In this document: piece after piece, positions 31,247-39,485 of the stretch
Layout: each line of letters opens with the position of its first letter
Position numbering within the stretch: the first letter of the stretch is position 1
Assembly: GCA_016182655.1 (NCBI GenBank)
Contig: JACPGB010000015.1
Span: 1 to 40,543, forward strand
Source of the DNA: Deltaproteobacteria bacterium
Lineage (GTDB): Bacteria; Desulfobacterota; GWC2-55-46
DNA length: 40,543 nucleotides
Direction of reading: 5' to 3'
Notes under the pieces: model-generated
The model's input: only the letters and a program-made list of their open reading frames with translations
Told to the model about the DNA's origin: nothing
The model's database searches: none
Program-made: the position numbers and the translations under genes

Positions 31247-31855
31247 ATGCCATTCAGGATAGACCTGCATATCCATACGACCGGGAGCGGAGACAGCTCG
31301 GTTGAATGCGAGGAGGCCGTGGAGCGCGCCATCGCGCTCGGCCTCGACGGCATCGCCTTCACCGAGCACAACTCTTTCCTGGCTTCCGAGCCGGTGGAAA
31401 GGCTTAAGCAGAAGTACGGCAAGCGGATACTGATAATCCGCGGCGCGGAGTACTCCTCCTCCGACGGGCACATACTCCTCTTCGGCATAGACGAGAGGGT
31501 CATAAGCACGCTCGGCCGTTACGCCCCCGCAGTTGAGGCGGTGAAGGCGGCGAAGGCGGCCGGCGGCGCGGCGATAGTCGCTCATCCGTTCCGGGAGTGG
31601 TCTCTCTTTTCATCCGACATCTCCAATAAAGGGTTTACGGCCATCGAGGCCTTCAACAGCCACAACAACCACGAAGAGAACAGGAAGGCGCTCGTCGCGG
31701 CGGAGTCGCTCGGATTGCCCACGACCGGCGGGTCCGACTCCCACAGCCCCGAAGAGGTAGGGGCCTGCTATACGGAGTTCTTCGGAAGCGTGACCGTGGA
31801 GAACTTCATCGAACGGCTTAAAAGCGGGGCGTTCCGCGGCGTATGCCGGGGTTAG
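31247..31855 (+). CDS. PHP domain metal-dependent phosphoesterase
   Basis: A 202-residue protein with the full set of PHP metal-binding motifs: DLHIHTTGSGDSS (motif 1), AFTEHNSF (2), IIRGAEYSSSDGHILLFG (3), IVAHPF, and GGSDSHSPEEVG (4). The family hydrolyses phosphoesters, such as nucleoside or oligonucleotide phosphates; relatives include YciV/RnaAM and PolX domains. No signal peptide. It stands alone with its own promoter and a possible terminator, so it is probably not part of the cassette. The start is well defined, since the motif 1 strand begins at residue 3 and no better in-frame start is nearby. Confidence 0.88.
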   Translation: MPFRIDLHIHTTGSGDSSVECEEAVERAIALGLDGIAFTEHNSFLASEPVERLKQKYGKRILIIRGAEYSSSDGHILLFGIDERVISTLGRYAPAVEAVKAAKAAGGAAIVAHPFREWSLFSSDISNKGFTAIEAFNSHNNHEENRKALVAAESLGLPTTGGSDSHSPEEVGACYTEFFGSVTVENFIERLKSGAFRGVCRG

Positions 31856-31868
31856 CCCTGCGGTATGG

Positions 31869-31895
31869 GCCCGGTATTTCCAGCTCCGGGCTTTT
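31869..31895 (+). terminator. Possible terminator after the PHP gene
   Basis: GCCCGG (31869-31874) and CCGGGC (31886-31891) pair across an 11-nt loop and are followed by TTTT. The stem is only 6 bp, so it is moderate in strength, but it lies 14 nt after the stop. Confidence 0.4.
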
Positions 31896-31937
31896 GCCTG
31901 CCTCCAAATATCCCGTTGATATTTCTTAACAATATCC

Positions 31938-31965
31938 TTGACATGCGTTTCCGTTATGGTAAAAT
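31938..31965 (+). promoter_or_regulatory. Predicted sigma70 promoter upstream of tRNA-Val (distal)
   Basis: A perfect TTGACA (31938-31943) is followed after 16 nt by TAAAAT (31960-31965). It would start RNA about 127 nt before the tRNA. No ORF or known RNA was recognised between it and the tRNA. Confidence 0.55.
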
Positions 31966-32041
31966 CCAATGCTGCTTTACACCCCCGGCCATGTCAAAAG
32001 GGTCGCGTTTAAACGATGAGACGGACGGGTAATAAGCGGGG

Positions 32042-32070
32042 TGGAAATTTTTCCGCTGATTTATTATAAT
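32042..32070 (+). promoter_or_regulatory. Predicted sigma70 promoter upstream of tRNA-Val (proximal)
   Basis: TGGAAA (32042-32047) and a consensus TATAAT (32065-32070) are 17 nt apart. The expected start near 32077 gives a 22-nt 5' leader, typical for a tRNA gene. It forms a tandem pair with the distal promoter at 31938. Confidence 0.55.
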
Positions 32071-32098
32071 TAAATCAAGCAGTTAGGAAGTCAGTTGC

Positions 32099-32173
32099 AG
32101 GCGCGTAGCTCAGGGGTAGAGCGCTACCTTGACACGGTAGAGGTCGGCGGTTCGAAACCGCCCGTGCCTACCA
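32099..32173 (+). tRNA. tRNA-Val (anticodon GAC)
   Basis: A complete 75-nt cloverleaf. The acceptor AGGCGCG pairs with CGTGCCT (one G-U), the D arm is GCTCAGGGGTAGAGC, the anticodon stem CTACC/GGTAG encloses loop TTGACAC (anticodon GAC), and the T arm is GGCGG-TTCGAAA-CCGCC. The discriminator is A and the CCA end is encoded. Confidence 0.96.
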
Positions 32174-32185
32174 TGCCCAAAAGAA

Positions 32186-32240
32186 GGTGTCATTCCACCG
32201 TGCCGGGCTTGTCTTTCAAGGTGTGAATGACGCCTTTTGT
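32186..32240 (+). terminator. Hairpin with T-run after tRNA-Val
   Basis: GGTGTCATTC (32186-32195) pairs with GAATGACGCC (32225-32234) with one G-U, followed by TTTTGT. Inner bases CACC and GGTG can also pair. It lies 12 nt after the tRNA and could end its transcript or attenuate reading into thrS, which begins 103 nt further on. Confidence 0.45.
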
Positions 32241-32342
32241 CGATTAAAGGGTCCGGGGGCCGAGAGGCGGCGTGGGAGGTTGTGATCTCCGAGGACGCAT
32301 CGCGGACCAGCTCGGCCTTATTCCTAAGGAATCTATTTTTTG

Positions 32343-34256
32343 ATGGTCCAGGTCAGAGTCGCTGAAAAAGAGAAGGCGTATCCGGAAGGGACGAGCTTCT
32401 TCGAGGTCCTTAAAGACCTCGACAAGCCCCTCCTTAAAAAGACCGTCGCCGTCAAGGTCGACGGCGCGTTCAAGGATTTGAGGGCGAAGCTCGATTCCGC
32501 CGCTTCCGTGACGATCGAGCCCGTTGACGTCGAGTCGAAAGAGGGGCTCGAGATCTGCCGCCACTCTGCCGCGCACGTGATGGCCGAAGCGGTAAAGTCG
32601 CTGTATAATAATGTGAAGGTCGCCATAGGCCCGGCAATAGAAGACGGCTTTTACTACGATTTCGATACGGAAAAGCCCTTCACCCCCGAAGACCTCGAGA
32701 AGATCGAGGCCCGGATGAAGGAGATAGTCAAGGCGGACCACCCGATAGTCGGCAAGACCGTTGGGAAGGCCGAGGCCCTCGAACTATTCAAGGCCAAGGG
32801 CGAGATATACAAGGAAGAGATAATTGCCGAGCTCGAATCCGACACGGTCAGCGTTTACACGCAGGCCGATTTCACCGACCTCTGCAGGGGGCCGCATCTC
32901 CCCTCTACAGGCTGGATAAAGGCGTTCAAGCTCACCGGCACCGCCGGGGCCTACTGGAGAGGCTCTGAAAAGAACAAGATGCTCCAGAGGATCTACGGCA
33001 CGGCCTTCGCCTCCAAAAAAGCGCTTGAAGACTACCTCGCGCGGATAGAAGAGGCGAAGAAACGCGACCACAGAAAGCTCGGACGCGAGCTCGACCTCTT
33101 CACGACGAGCGAGGACATCGGCGCGGGGCTCGTGCTCTGGCACCCGAACGGCTCGACGGTAAGGCGCATCATAGAGGACTTCTGGAAGGGCGAGCACGTA
33201 AAGGGCGATTACCACATCGTCTATACCCCGCACATAGCCCAGGTGGGCCTCTGGAAGACGAGCGGCCACTGGGATTTTTACAGGGAGAACCTTTTCTCCC
33301 CGATGGATGTCGAAGGGCAGGACTACATCGTAAAGCCCATGAACTGCCCGTTTCATATTCAAATTTACAAGAGCCACCTCCGTAGCTACAGGGACCTGCC
33401 CGTAAGGTACGCGGAACTCGGCACGGTCTACAGGTACGAAAGGTCCGGCGTGCTCCACGGGTTATTGCGGGTCAGGGGCTTTACTCAGGACGACGCCCAC
33501 ATCTTCATGACCCCGGACCAGCTCGAGGACGAGATAAAGGGCGTCCTCAATTTTACGCTTTACATCCTCAAATCTTTTGGATTTAATGAGTTCGACATAT
33601 ACTTGTCCACCCGGCCCGAGAAGTACGTCGGCGATCTCGATAACTGGGCCAGGGCGGAGGCCGCCTTGAAGGCCGCGCTCGAGTCCACGGGCCTTAAGTT
33701 CTCCATAGACCCGGGCGAGGGCGTTTTTTACGGCCCGAAGATAGACATAAAGATAAAGGACGTCATCGGGCGCTCGTGGCAGTGCTCGACTATACAGGTC
33801 GACTTCAACCTCCCGGAGAGGTTCGACGTCACCTACAGGGACGCAAGCGGGAACGAGGCCCGGCCCATCATGATACACAGGGCGCTTATGGGCTCGTTAG
33901 AGCGTTTCTTCGGCTGTCTCGTGGAGCACTACGCCGGGGCGTTCCCGTTCTGGCTTTCTCCCGTGCAGGTGACGGTACTGACCGTCACGCAGAGGAACGA
34001 CGAGTACGCAACAGCCGTGTACAAGAGGCTCCGCGAAGAGGGCATAAGGGCCGAGCTCGACATAAGGAACGAGAAGCTCGGGTTCAAGATAAGGGAAGCA
34101 CAGCTTAAAAAGATACCTTACCAGCTCGTGATCGGCGACAGCGAATCAGCCGAAGGCAAGGTCGCCCCGAGGCAGAGGGGTGGAGAGTCTCTGCCGCCTG
34201 AGCCGCTTGAAGAGTTCATCGAACGCGCGAAGAGAGAGAACCGGCCGAAAAATTAA
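32343..34256 (+). CDS. thrS: Threonyl-tRNA synthetase
   Basis: A 637-residue class II synthetase with the full domain set. An N-terminal TGS domain (about residues 1-62) precedes the editing domain with HSAAHVMAEAV and YTQADFTDLCRGPHLPSTG. The catalytic core contains the zinc-ligand region VKPMNCPFHIQIYKS, the motif 2 VYRYERSGVLHGLLRVRGF, and motif 3 IHRALMGSLERFFG. The C-terminal anticodon-binding domain begins near VQVTVLTVTQRNDEYA. It charges tRNA-Thr in the cytoplasm. The start is ATG at 32343, directly after an in-frame TTG at 32340; AAGGA at 32326-32330 is 9 nt from the TTG and 12 from the ATG, so the TTG remains possible. It heads the translation operon. Confidence 0.96.
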   Translation: MVQVRVAEKEKAYPEGTSFFEVLKDLDKPLLKKTVAVKVDGAFKDLRAKLDSAASVTIEPVDVESKEGLEICRHSAAHVMAEAVKSLYNNVKVAIGPAIEDGFYYDFDTEKPFTPEDLEKIEARMKEIVKADHPIVGKTVGKAEALELFKAKGEIYKEEIIAELESDTVSVYTQADFTDLCRGPHLPSTGWIKAFKLTGTAGAYWRGSEKNKMLQRIYGTAFASKKALEDYLARIEEAKKRDHRKLGRELDLFTTSEDIGAGLVLWHPNGSTVRRIIEDFWKGEHVKGDYHIVYTPHIAQVGLWKTSGHWDFYRENLFSPMDVEGQDYIVKPMNCPFHIQIYKSHLRSYRDLPVRYAELGTVYRYERSGVLHGLLRVRGFTQDDAHIFMTPDQLEDEIKGVLNFTLYILKSFGFNEFDIYLSTRPEKYVGDLDNWARAEAALKAALESTGLKFSIDPGEGVFYGPKIDIKIKDVIGRSWQCSTIQVDFNLPERFDVTYRDASGNEARPIMIHRALMGSLERFFGCLVEHYAGAFPFWLSPVQVTVLTVTQRNDEYATAVYKRLREEGIRAELDIRNEKLGFKIREAQLKKIPYQLVIGDSESAEGKVAPRQRGGESLPPEPLEEFIERAKRENRPKN

Positions 34257-34274
34257 ACGGCACAACTGCTTCAA

Positions 34275-34394
34275 GGCTGTTCAAAAAGCTCCAGATGCGA
34301 GGCGTCGAGGAGCGAGTCACGAGGCGTACTTTAGTATGTACGCCGCAGGGACGAGAGACGAAGACAACAAAGCAGATGGACTTTTTCAGCAGCC
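34275..34394. repeat. 120-nt MITE-like repeat, copy B (between thrS and infC)
   Basis: The same length as copy A at 11384 and about 95% identical. Inverted ends and the internal palindrome are conserved. It begins 18 nt after the thrS stop and ends about 10 nt before the AAGGGGGTGA ribosome site of infC. Two of the substitutions fall in the left half next to the GTC/GAG block; the paired ends are mostly kept. Confidence 0.86.
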
Positions 34395-34403
34395 AGCACC
34401 ATT

Positions 34404-34422
34404 AAGGGGGTGAGCTTTTATA
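34404..34422 (+). promoter_or_regulatory. infC ribosome-binding site and AUA start codon
   Basis: AAGGGGGTGA (34404-34413) is one base from a perfect anti-Shine-Dalgarno match, and it is followed after 6 nt by ATA at 34420. The frame from this ATA encodes the conserved IF3 N-terminus (AKDTVRINRNIR). A TGA at 34411-34413 closes the frame just upstream, and the only standard start, GTG at 34459, would cut 13 conserved residues. Confidence 0.8.
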
Positions 34423-34956
34423 GCAAAAGACACTGTAAGGATAAACAGGAACATAAGGGTGCCGCAGGTGAGGGTCATTGACGCCGAAGGCAACCAGCTT
34501 GGCGTGATGGCCACGAAGGATGCGCTGGCTTCCGCAGAGGGGCAGGGCCTCGACCTCGTCGAGATAGCGGCTACGGCAACACCTCCGGTCTGCAGGATAA
34601 TGGACTACGGCAAGTACAAGTACCAGTTGTCCAAGAAGGCCAAGGACGCAAAGAAGAAACAGACCGTCATCCAGGTCAAGGAAATGAAGCTCCGGGGTAA
34701 GACCGAGGAGCACGACTTCCAGTTCAAGGTCCGGAACATCAGGCGGTTTCTGGGCGAGGGCGACAAGGTAAAAGTCTGCATAATATTCAAGGGCAGGGAG
34801 ATAACCCACACCGAGCTTGGGATGTCGATGCTCAAGAGGGTCGCCGAAGAGATAAAGGACATAGCCTCCGTGGAGGCGCCTCCGAAGCTCGAGGGCAGGA
34901 ACATGTCGATGCTCGTCGCCCCGCTCCAGAGCAAGCAAGCTGACATAAAGACATAA
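34420..34956 (+). CDS. infC: Translation initiation factor IF-3
   Basis: A 178-residue IF3, the normal length, when read from the AUA codon at 34420. The N-domain has RINRNIRVPQVRVIDAEGNQ and GLDLVEIA, then CRIMDYGKYKYQ and the lysine-rich linker. The C-domain has VKEMKLRGKTEEHDFQFKVR and GDKVKVCIIFKGREITH. It binds the 30S subunit and checks start-codon choice. A rare start codon (AUU in E. coli) underlies its known autoregulation, because IF3 rejects such starts; AUA here is expected to do the same, an inference. The next gene, rpmI, starts 21 nt downstream. Confidence 0.93.
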   Translation: MAKDTVRINRNIRVPQVRVIDAEGNQLGVMATKDALASAEGQGLDLVEIAATATPPVCRIMDYGKYKYQLSKKAKDAKKKQTVIQVKEMKLRGKTEEHDFQFKVRNIRRFLGEGDKVKVCIIFKGREITHTELGMSMLKRVAEEIKDIASVEAPPKLEGRNMSMLVAPLQSKQADIKT

Positions 34957-34977
34957 ACTCGAAAGGTATATACGAAG

Positions 34978-35175
34978 ATGCCGAAGCTCAAGACAAACAA
35001 AGGGGCCGCTAAAAGGTTCAAGATAACCGGCACCGGCAAGGTAAAGAGAAGCAAGGCCGGGATGAGGCACATACTCACCTCCAAGGCCAAGAAGTCGAAG
35101 AGGGTCCTCAGGAAGGCCGGGCTCATATCCGACACGCACGCGGCCTCGATAAAGAAGCTCATCCCCTACGGGTAG
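34978..35175 (+). CDS. rpmI: 50S ribosomal protein L35
   Basis: A 65-residue, strongly basic protein. [20 protein letters not shown] and [17 protein letters not shown] are the L35 signature. It is a late-assembly component of the large subunit. It lies in the universal infC-rpmI-rplT order, 21 nt after infC. ATACGAAG before the ATG is a weak ribosome site. Confidence 0.97.
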   Translation: MPKLKTNKGAAKRFKITGTGKVKRSKAGMRHILTSKAKKSKRVLRKAGLISDTHAASIKKLIPYG

Positions 35176-35231
35176 GGTTGTATTTGTTTTACAATCGACA
35201 GAAGAGTTGAGAACAGAAAAGGAGCAGTAAT

Positions 35232-35591
35232 ATGCCGAGGGTAAAAAGAGGCGTAAACGCCAAGAAGAAGAGGAAGAAGGTACTAAAAGCCGCGAAGGGC
35301 TTCAGGGCCGGAAAGTCCAAGCTCTACAGGGTAGCCACCGAGGCCGTCGACAGGGCCAACGCCTACGCGTTCGGCGACAGGAAGCGCAAGAAGAGAGAGA
35401 TAAGGTCTCTCTGGATAGCGAGGATAAACGCCGCCGCCAGGATGAACGACATCACCTACAGCAGGCTCGTAAACGGGCTCCTGAAGGCCAATGTCGAGCT
35501 CGACAGGAAGGCGCTCGCCGATCTCGCCGTGCACGATCCTGCCGGGTTCTCGAAGATAGTAACGGTAGCCAAGACCAGCCTTGCGGCATGA
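35232..35591 (+). CDS. rplT: 50S ribosomal protein L20
   Basis: A 119-residue basic protein. [20 protein letters not shown] and [21 protein letters not shown] with [11 protein letters not shown] are the L20 hallmarks. It is needed early in 50S assembly and is known in E. coli to repress the rpmI-rplT genes by binding mRNA. Whether that holds here cannot be read from the short leader. AAAAGGAGCAG precedes the ATG. Its stop overlaps pheS by 4 nt. Confidence 0.97.
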   Translation: MPRVKRGVNAKKKRKKVLKAAKGFRAGKSKLYRVATEAVDRANAYAFGDRKRKKREIRSLWIARINAAARMNDITYSRLVNGLLKANVELDRKALADLAVHDPAGFSKIVTVAKTSLAA

Positions 35592-36604
35592 TCCGAAGAC
35601 TCGAGGAACTTTTAAAAGAGGCGCGGGAGGAGCTTAAGGCTGCCTCCACGCCGGACCTCGTCCTTCAGGTCAAGGGAAAGTATGTAGGCCGGAAGGGCGA
35701 GATAGCCTCTCTTTTAAAGGGACTCGGGACGCTTCCGCCCGAAGAGCGCAAAAGCGCGGGTGAGGCGATAAACAGGGTCAAGACCGGGATAGAGACCGAG
35801 ATAGACCGTCTCCTCGAAGGCTTCAAGTCAGGCGAAAAGGAAGAGAAGCTTAAAAAGGAGCGCGTCGATATAACTCTTCCGGGAAGGCGTTCGCCTTCGG
35901 GCAGGCTCCACCCGGTGACGCAGGTAATGGACGAGATCGAGGACATATTCCTCGGTCTCGGTTTCGACATAGCGATGGGGCCAGAGGTAGAGCTCGACTA
36001 CTACAACGTCGAGGCCCTGAACTTCCCTCCGGACCATCCCGCGAGGGACATGCAGGACACATTCTTCGTAGCCGGAGATGTGCTCCTCCGCACGCACACC
36101 TCATCCGTTCAGCCGAGGGTGATGGAGGGGAGAAAGCCTCCGCTCCGCATAATCGCCCCAGGCACCGTATACCGCAAGGACTCCGATATAACCCATTCGC
36201 CGATGTTCCACCAGGTAGAAGGATTCATGGTGGACAGCCGCATCACCTTCAGCGACCTTAAAGGCACGCTCGCGCACTTCCTTAAAAGCCTGTTCGGGCC
36301 GAAGACAGGCGTGAGGTTCCGCCCGTCCTTCTTCCCGTTCACCGAGCCGAGCGCCGAAGTCGACATCGGTTGCGTAATATGCAAGGGCGCGGGTTGCCGC
36401 GTCTGCAAGGGGACCGGCTGGCTCGAAATATTGGGCGCGGGCATGATACACCCTAATGTCTTCAGGGCCGTCAAATACGACCCCGAGACGGTCACGGGGT
36501 TCGCCTTCGGGCTTGGTGTTGAGAGGATAGCAATGCTCAAGTTCGGCATAGACGATCTTCGGTTGCTCTTCGAGAACGACTTGCGGTTTTTAAAGCAGTT
36601 CTGA
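35588..36604 (+). CDS. pheS: Phenylalanyl-tRNA synthetase alpha subunit
   Basis: A 338-residue class II synthetase subunit. The N-terminal coiled-coil (about residues 1-90) binds tRNA. The catalytic core has [55 protein letters not shown] and the C-terminal [36 protein letters not shown] segment (four Cys, about residues 259-273) is the zinc-knuckle-like insert seen in many bacterial PheS. It starts inside the rplT stop (ATGA). It forms the alpha2beta2 enzyme with PheT. Confidence 0.96.
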   Translation: MIRRLEELLKEAREELKAASTPDLVLQVKGKYVGRKGEIASLLKGLGTLPPEERKSAGEAINRVKTGIETEIDRLLEGFKSGEKEEKLKKERVDITLPGRRSPSGRLHPVTQVMDEIEDIFLGLGFDIAMGPEVELDYYNVEALNFPPDHPARDMQDTFFVAGDVLLRTHTSSVQPRVMEGRKPPLRIIAPGTVYRKDSDITHSPMFHQVEGFMVDSRITFSDLKGTLAHFLKSLFGPKTGVRFRPSFFPFTEPSAEVDIGCVICKGAGCRVCKGTGWLEILGAGMIHPNVFRAVKYDPETVTGFAFGLGVERIAMLKFGIDDLRLLFENDLRFLKQF

Positions 36605-36648
36605 TCTTTCACTAAAAAACATACCACATTTTGTCATTCCTTTTTTCT

Positions 36649-36681
36649 TCCCCTCAGAGGGGTCAGAGGGGAGGGGTGAAA
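36649..36681 (+). repeat. Degenerate copy of the 40-nt G/C-block repeat
   Basis: TCCCCT, AGAGGGGAGGGGTGAAA and the spacing match the repeat family at 856-941 and 39911-39950, with an internal deletion. It lies in the 99-nt gap between pheS and pheT. Confidence 0.55.
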
Positions 36682-36703
36682 CTACAATATTGAAGGCAGG
36701 TCT

Positions 36704-39100
36704 ATGAAGGTCAGCTACAATTGGCTAAAGGAATTCCTCGACGGCGCACCGGTTCCGAAGGAGCTTGGACGCGCCCTTACCATGACAGGGACTGAGGTAG
36801 AGTCGCTCGCCGAATCAGGCGCGTCGTTAAATAATGTGGTCGTAGCAGAGATAATATCGTGCGCGCAGCACCCGAACGCGGACAGACTCAAGCTCTGCGA
36901 GGTGAAGACCGCAACTGACAAGTATTCGATAGTCTGCGGGGCCTCGAACATGAAGGCCGGGGACAGGGTAGCTTTGGCGCTCATCGGCGCGGAATTGCCC
37001 GGCGGCGTAAAGATAAAGAAGTCGAAGATCCGCGGTGTCGAGTCCCAGGGCATGATGTGCTCTGAAGTAGAGCTGGGTATCAAGGACACCTCAGAGGGCA
37101 TACTGATACTGCCTCCATCCGCGCCGTTGGGTGCGAGCATAAACGACGCGCTTATCCTTGGGGACGCGCTCATGGAAATCGGCGTCACGCCGAACAGGTC
37201 CGACCTCCTGTCCATTCGTGGTGTGGCGCGGGAAGCCTCGGCGGTCACTGACGCGAAGCTCAAGGAAAAGTCTTTCTCTCTTGAAGAGGGGGTGCGCGAG
37301 ACCGAAGAGATGGTCTCGGTCTCCATTGAAGACGGCGCGCCCTGCCGGAGGTACACTGCTCGCATTATCGAAGGTGTCGCAATCGGACCTGCGCCCGAGT
37401 ACATGAGGCAGAGGCTTGAGGCCCACGGCATCCGCTCCATAAACAATGTGGTGGACGTCACGAACTATGTCCTTCTGGAATTGGGCCAGCCCCTTCACGC
37501 GTTCGACCTCGACAAAATTGAGGGCCGCTCAATTGATGTGAGGCTCGCCGGTGAGAATGAGAAGCTGGAGACCATAGACGGCAAGGTAAGGGAGCTTGAG
37601 CCCTCGATGCTCGTCATAGCGGATGCAAAAGGCCCTGTCGCGCTCGCGGGCGTCATGGGCGGAAAATATACCGAAGTTACCGAGGCTACGAAGTCCGTCC
37701 TCCTGGAATCCGCGTGGTTCGAGCCGTCGAGCGTGAGGAAAACGGCGAAAAAGACCGGGCTATCGTCTGAATCGTCCTACAGGTTCGAGCGCGGGGTCGA
37801 TATCGATTCAGTCCCGCTCGCACTCGACTACGCCGCTTATCTTATTAAGGAGCTCGCCGGAGGCACGATTGCCAAAGAGCGGATCGATGTGTATGTAAAC
37901 GAGATGGTCCCCGCGCCGATAGACTTGAGGCTTGAGAGGGCGAATGCCATCGTCGGGGTCGATGTCGCGCCACGGGCCGCCGAATATCTCTCGAAGCTCG
38001 GCGTTACCGTAAAGGGAACCGGCGAAGTCGCGATCATCGCCACGCCGCCGCCTTTCAGGCCGGATATAAAAGAAGAGATAGACCTGATTGAAGAGATAGC
38101 CCGCATCCACGGGTACGACAATATTCCGACAACACTTCCTTCGGCCCCGCTTAAATCAGGAGACGCGGGAAAGGCGACCCGGACAAAGAGGGCGGTAAAA
38201 TACAACCTCTCTCGCGCCGGGTTCAACGAGGTCCTGAACTACAGCTTCGTCTCCCAGGATTCATTCGCCCTTGCAGGGGGCAAGGACGGGGTTCAGCTTT
38301 CGAACCCCCTTACCGAAGAGATGGTAATAATGAGGCAGTCCCTCATACCGTCGCTCCTCGACAACCTAAGGGACAACCTCCTTAAGAAGAACGAGGAGGT
38401 GAGGGTATTCGAGATAGCCCCGGTCTTCCTTCCGGGTGGTAAACTGCCGAATGAAGTCTGGCGGGTCGCCGGGCTCCTCTACGGCCTCCGATCAGGCGAG
38501 GCCTGGAACCTGCCTAAAGAATGGGTGGATTTCTACGATACAAAGGGTGTGGTGGAGGGGATATTCGAAGGCCTCGGGCTTGAGTCCTCGTTTGAGGTAG
38601 GCCCCGTAACTATGGAAGATTCAAAGATTTTTCATCCAGGCAAGTCCTCCGCGATAATGATAGGCGGGAAAAGGGGCGGCGTCTTCGGCGAGATACACCC
38701 TGAGCTGAAGCTTAGGCTCGATTTAAAGAGGCCCGCGTACCTTTTCGACGCGGATTTGAGTGCTATAATTGATTTGTCCGCGCGCAAAAAGGCCTACAGG
38801 CCTCTGCCGAAATTCCCGGAATCCGGAAGAGACATCGCCTTTATCGTCGGCGTGGAGACCACCTACGGCGAAATAATAAGCGCGATTAGCTCTTTAGATA
38901 CGAAACTTATTGAAAGGGTTGAATTGTTTGATGTATACTATGGCGGGAACATACCTCAGGGCAAGAGGAGCCTGGCGCTACGCATAATATACAGGTCCAT
39001 GGAGCGCACGCTCGTAAGCGACGAGGTAGAGGCCATGCACACAAGAGTAAGGGACGAGCTTGTCAAGAGGTTTGGGGCGGAAGTCAGGGGAGAGCAGTAG
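36704..39100 (+). CDS. pheT: Phenylalanyl-tRNA synthetase beta subunit
   Basis: A 798-residue subunit of typical length. The N-terminal tRNA-binding (EMAP-like) domain contains CAQHPNADRLKLCEV and GVESQGMMCSEVELG (about residues 40-150). B3/B4 editing domain: RSINNVVDVTNYVLLELGQP and LHAFD, SSYRFERGVD. The B5 region has RIHGYDNIPTTLP, the catalytic-like core domain ends the middle, and the ferredoxin-fold anticodon-binding domain (FPESGRDIAFIV, YRSMERTLVSDEVE) is at the C-terminus. It edits misacylated Tyr-tRNA(Phe) and binds tRNA. The start is ATG, preceded by GAAGGCAGGT. Confidence 0.96.
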   Translation: MKVSYNWLKEFLDGAPVPKELGRALTMTGTEVESLAESGASLNNVVVAEIISCAQHPNADRLKLCEVKTATDKYSIVCGASNMKAGDRVALALIGAELPGGVKIKKSKIRGVESQGMMCSEVELGIKDTSEGILILPPSAPLGASINDALILGDALMEIGVTPNRSDLLSIRGVAREASAVTDAKLKEKSFSLEEGVRETEEMVSVSIEDGAPCRRYTARIIEGVAIGPAPEYMRQRLEAHGIRSINNVVDVTNYVLLELGQPLHAFDLDKIEGRSIDVRLAGENEKLETIDGKVRELEPSMLVIADAKGPVALAGVMGGKYTEVTEATKSVLLESAWFEPSSVRKTAKKTGLSSESSYRFERGVDIDSVPLALDYAAYLIKELAGGTIAKERIDVYVNEMVPAPIDLRLERANAIVGVDVAPRAAEYLSKLGVTVKGTGEVAIIATPPPFRPDIKEEIDLIEEIARIHGYDNIPTTLPSAPLKSGDAGKATRTKRAVKYNLSRAGFNEVLNYSFVSQDSFALAGGKDGVQLSNPLTEEMVIMRQSLIPSLLDNLRDNLLKKNEEVRVFEIAPVFLPGGKLPNEVWRVAGLLYGLRSGEAWNLPKEWVDFYDTKGVVEGIFEGLGLESSFEVGPVTMEDSKIFHPGKSSAIMIGGKRGGVFGEIHPELKLRLDLKRPAYLFDADLSAIIDLSARKKAYRPLPKFPESGRDIAFIVGVETTYGEIISAISSLDTKLIERVELFDVYYGGNIPQGKRSLALRIIYRSMERTLVSDEVEAMHTRVRDELVKRFGAEVRGEQ

Positions 39101-39148
39101 AAATACACGGACCCGGCGGCATAATTCGACATTTACAGGAGGTTTACT

Positions 39149-39436
39149 ATGACGAAAGCGGATATCGTGGAGATAGTATTCGAAAAGGTCGGGTTTTCAA
39201 AAAAGGACGTCGGGGTGGTCATCGAGGAGATCTTCGAGTCCATCAAGAACACGCTCGAGAAGGGCGAGAAGGTCAAGATCTCCGGGTTCGGCAACTTCAC
39301 CATCAGGCACAAGAGGGCACGGAGGGGCCGCAACCCCCAGACCGGGACCGAGATAACCATAGACCAGAGAAGGGTCATGACCTTCAAGGCGAGCCAGCTC
39401 CTCAAAAAGGCGATAAACGGCGCACCGTCGGCCTGA
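39149..39436 (+). CDS. ihfA: Integration host factor alpha subunit
   Basis: A 95-residue HU/IHF-family DNA-bending protein. MTKADIVEIVFEKVGFSKKD, the GEKVKISGFGNFTIR beta-arm base, and RRGRNPQTGTEITIDQRRV with FKASQLLKKAI match IhfA more than HU; its place after pheT is where deltaproteobacterial and enterobacterial genomes keep ihfA. The heterodimer with IhfB bends DNA sharply. CAGGAGG sits 6 nt before the ATG. Confidence 0.93.
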   Translation: MTKADIVEIVFEKVGFSKKDVGVVIEEIFESIKNTLEKGEKVKISGFGNFTIRHKRARRGRNPQTGTEITIDQRRVMTFKASQLLKKAINGAPSA

Positions 39437-39485
39437 GCGAATAAAGCCCGAGTCTTACAGTCTAAACAGTTACCGGCGGCCTATT

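Noticed and set aside
32250-32300. tRNA-Thr anticodon mimic in the thrS leader
   Set aside because: The small hairpin GGAG/CTCC has a GTTGTGAT loop that contains UGU, but not in an anticodon-like position; the stem is only 4 bp.
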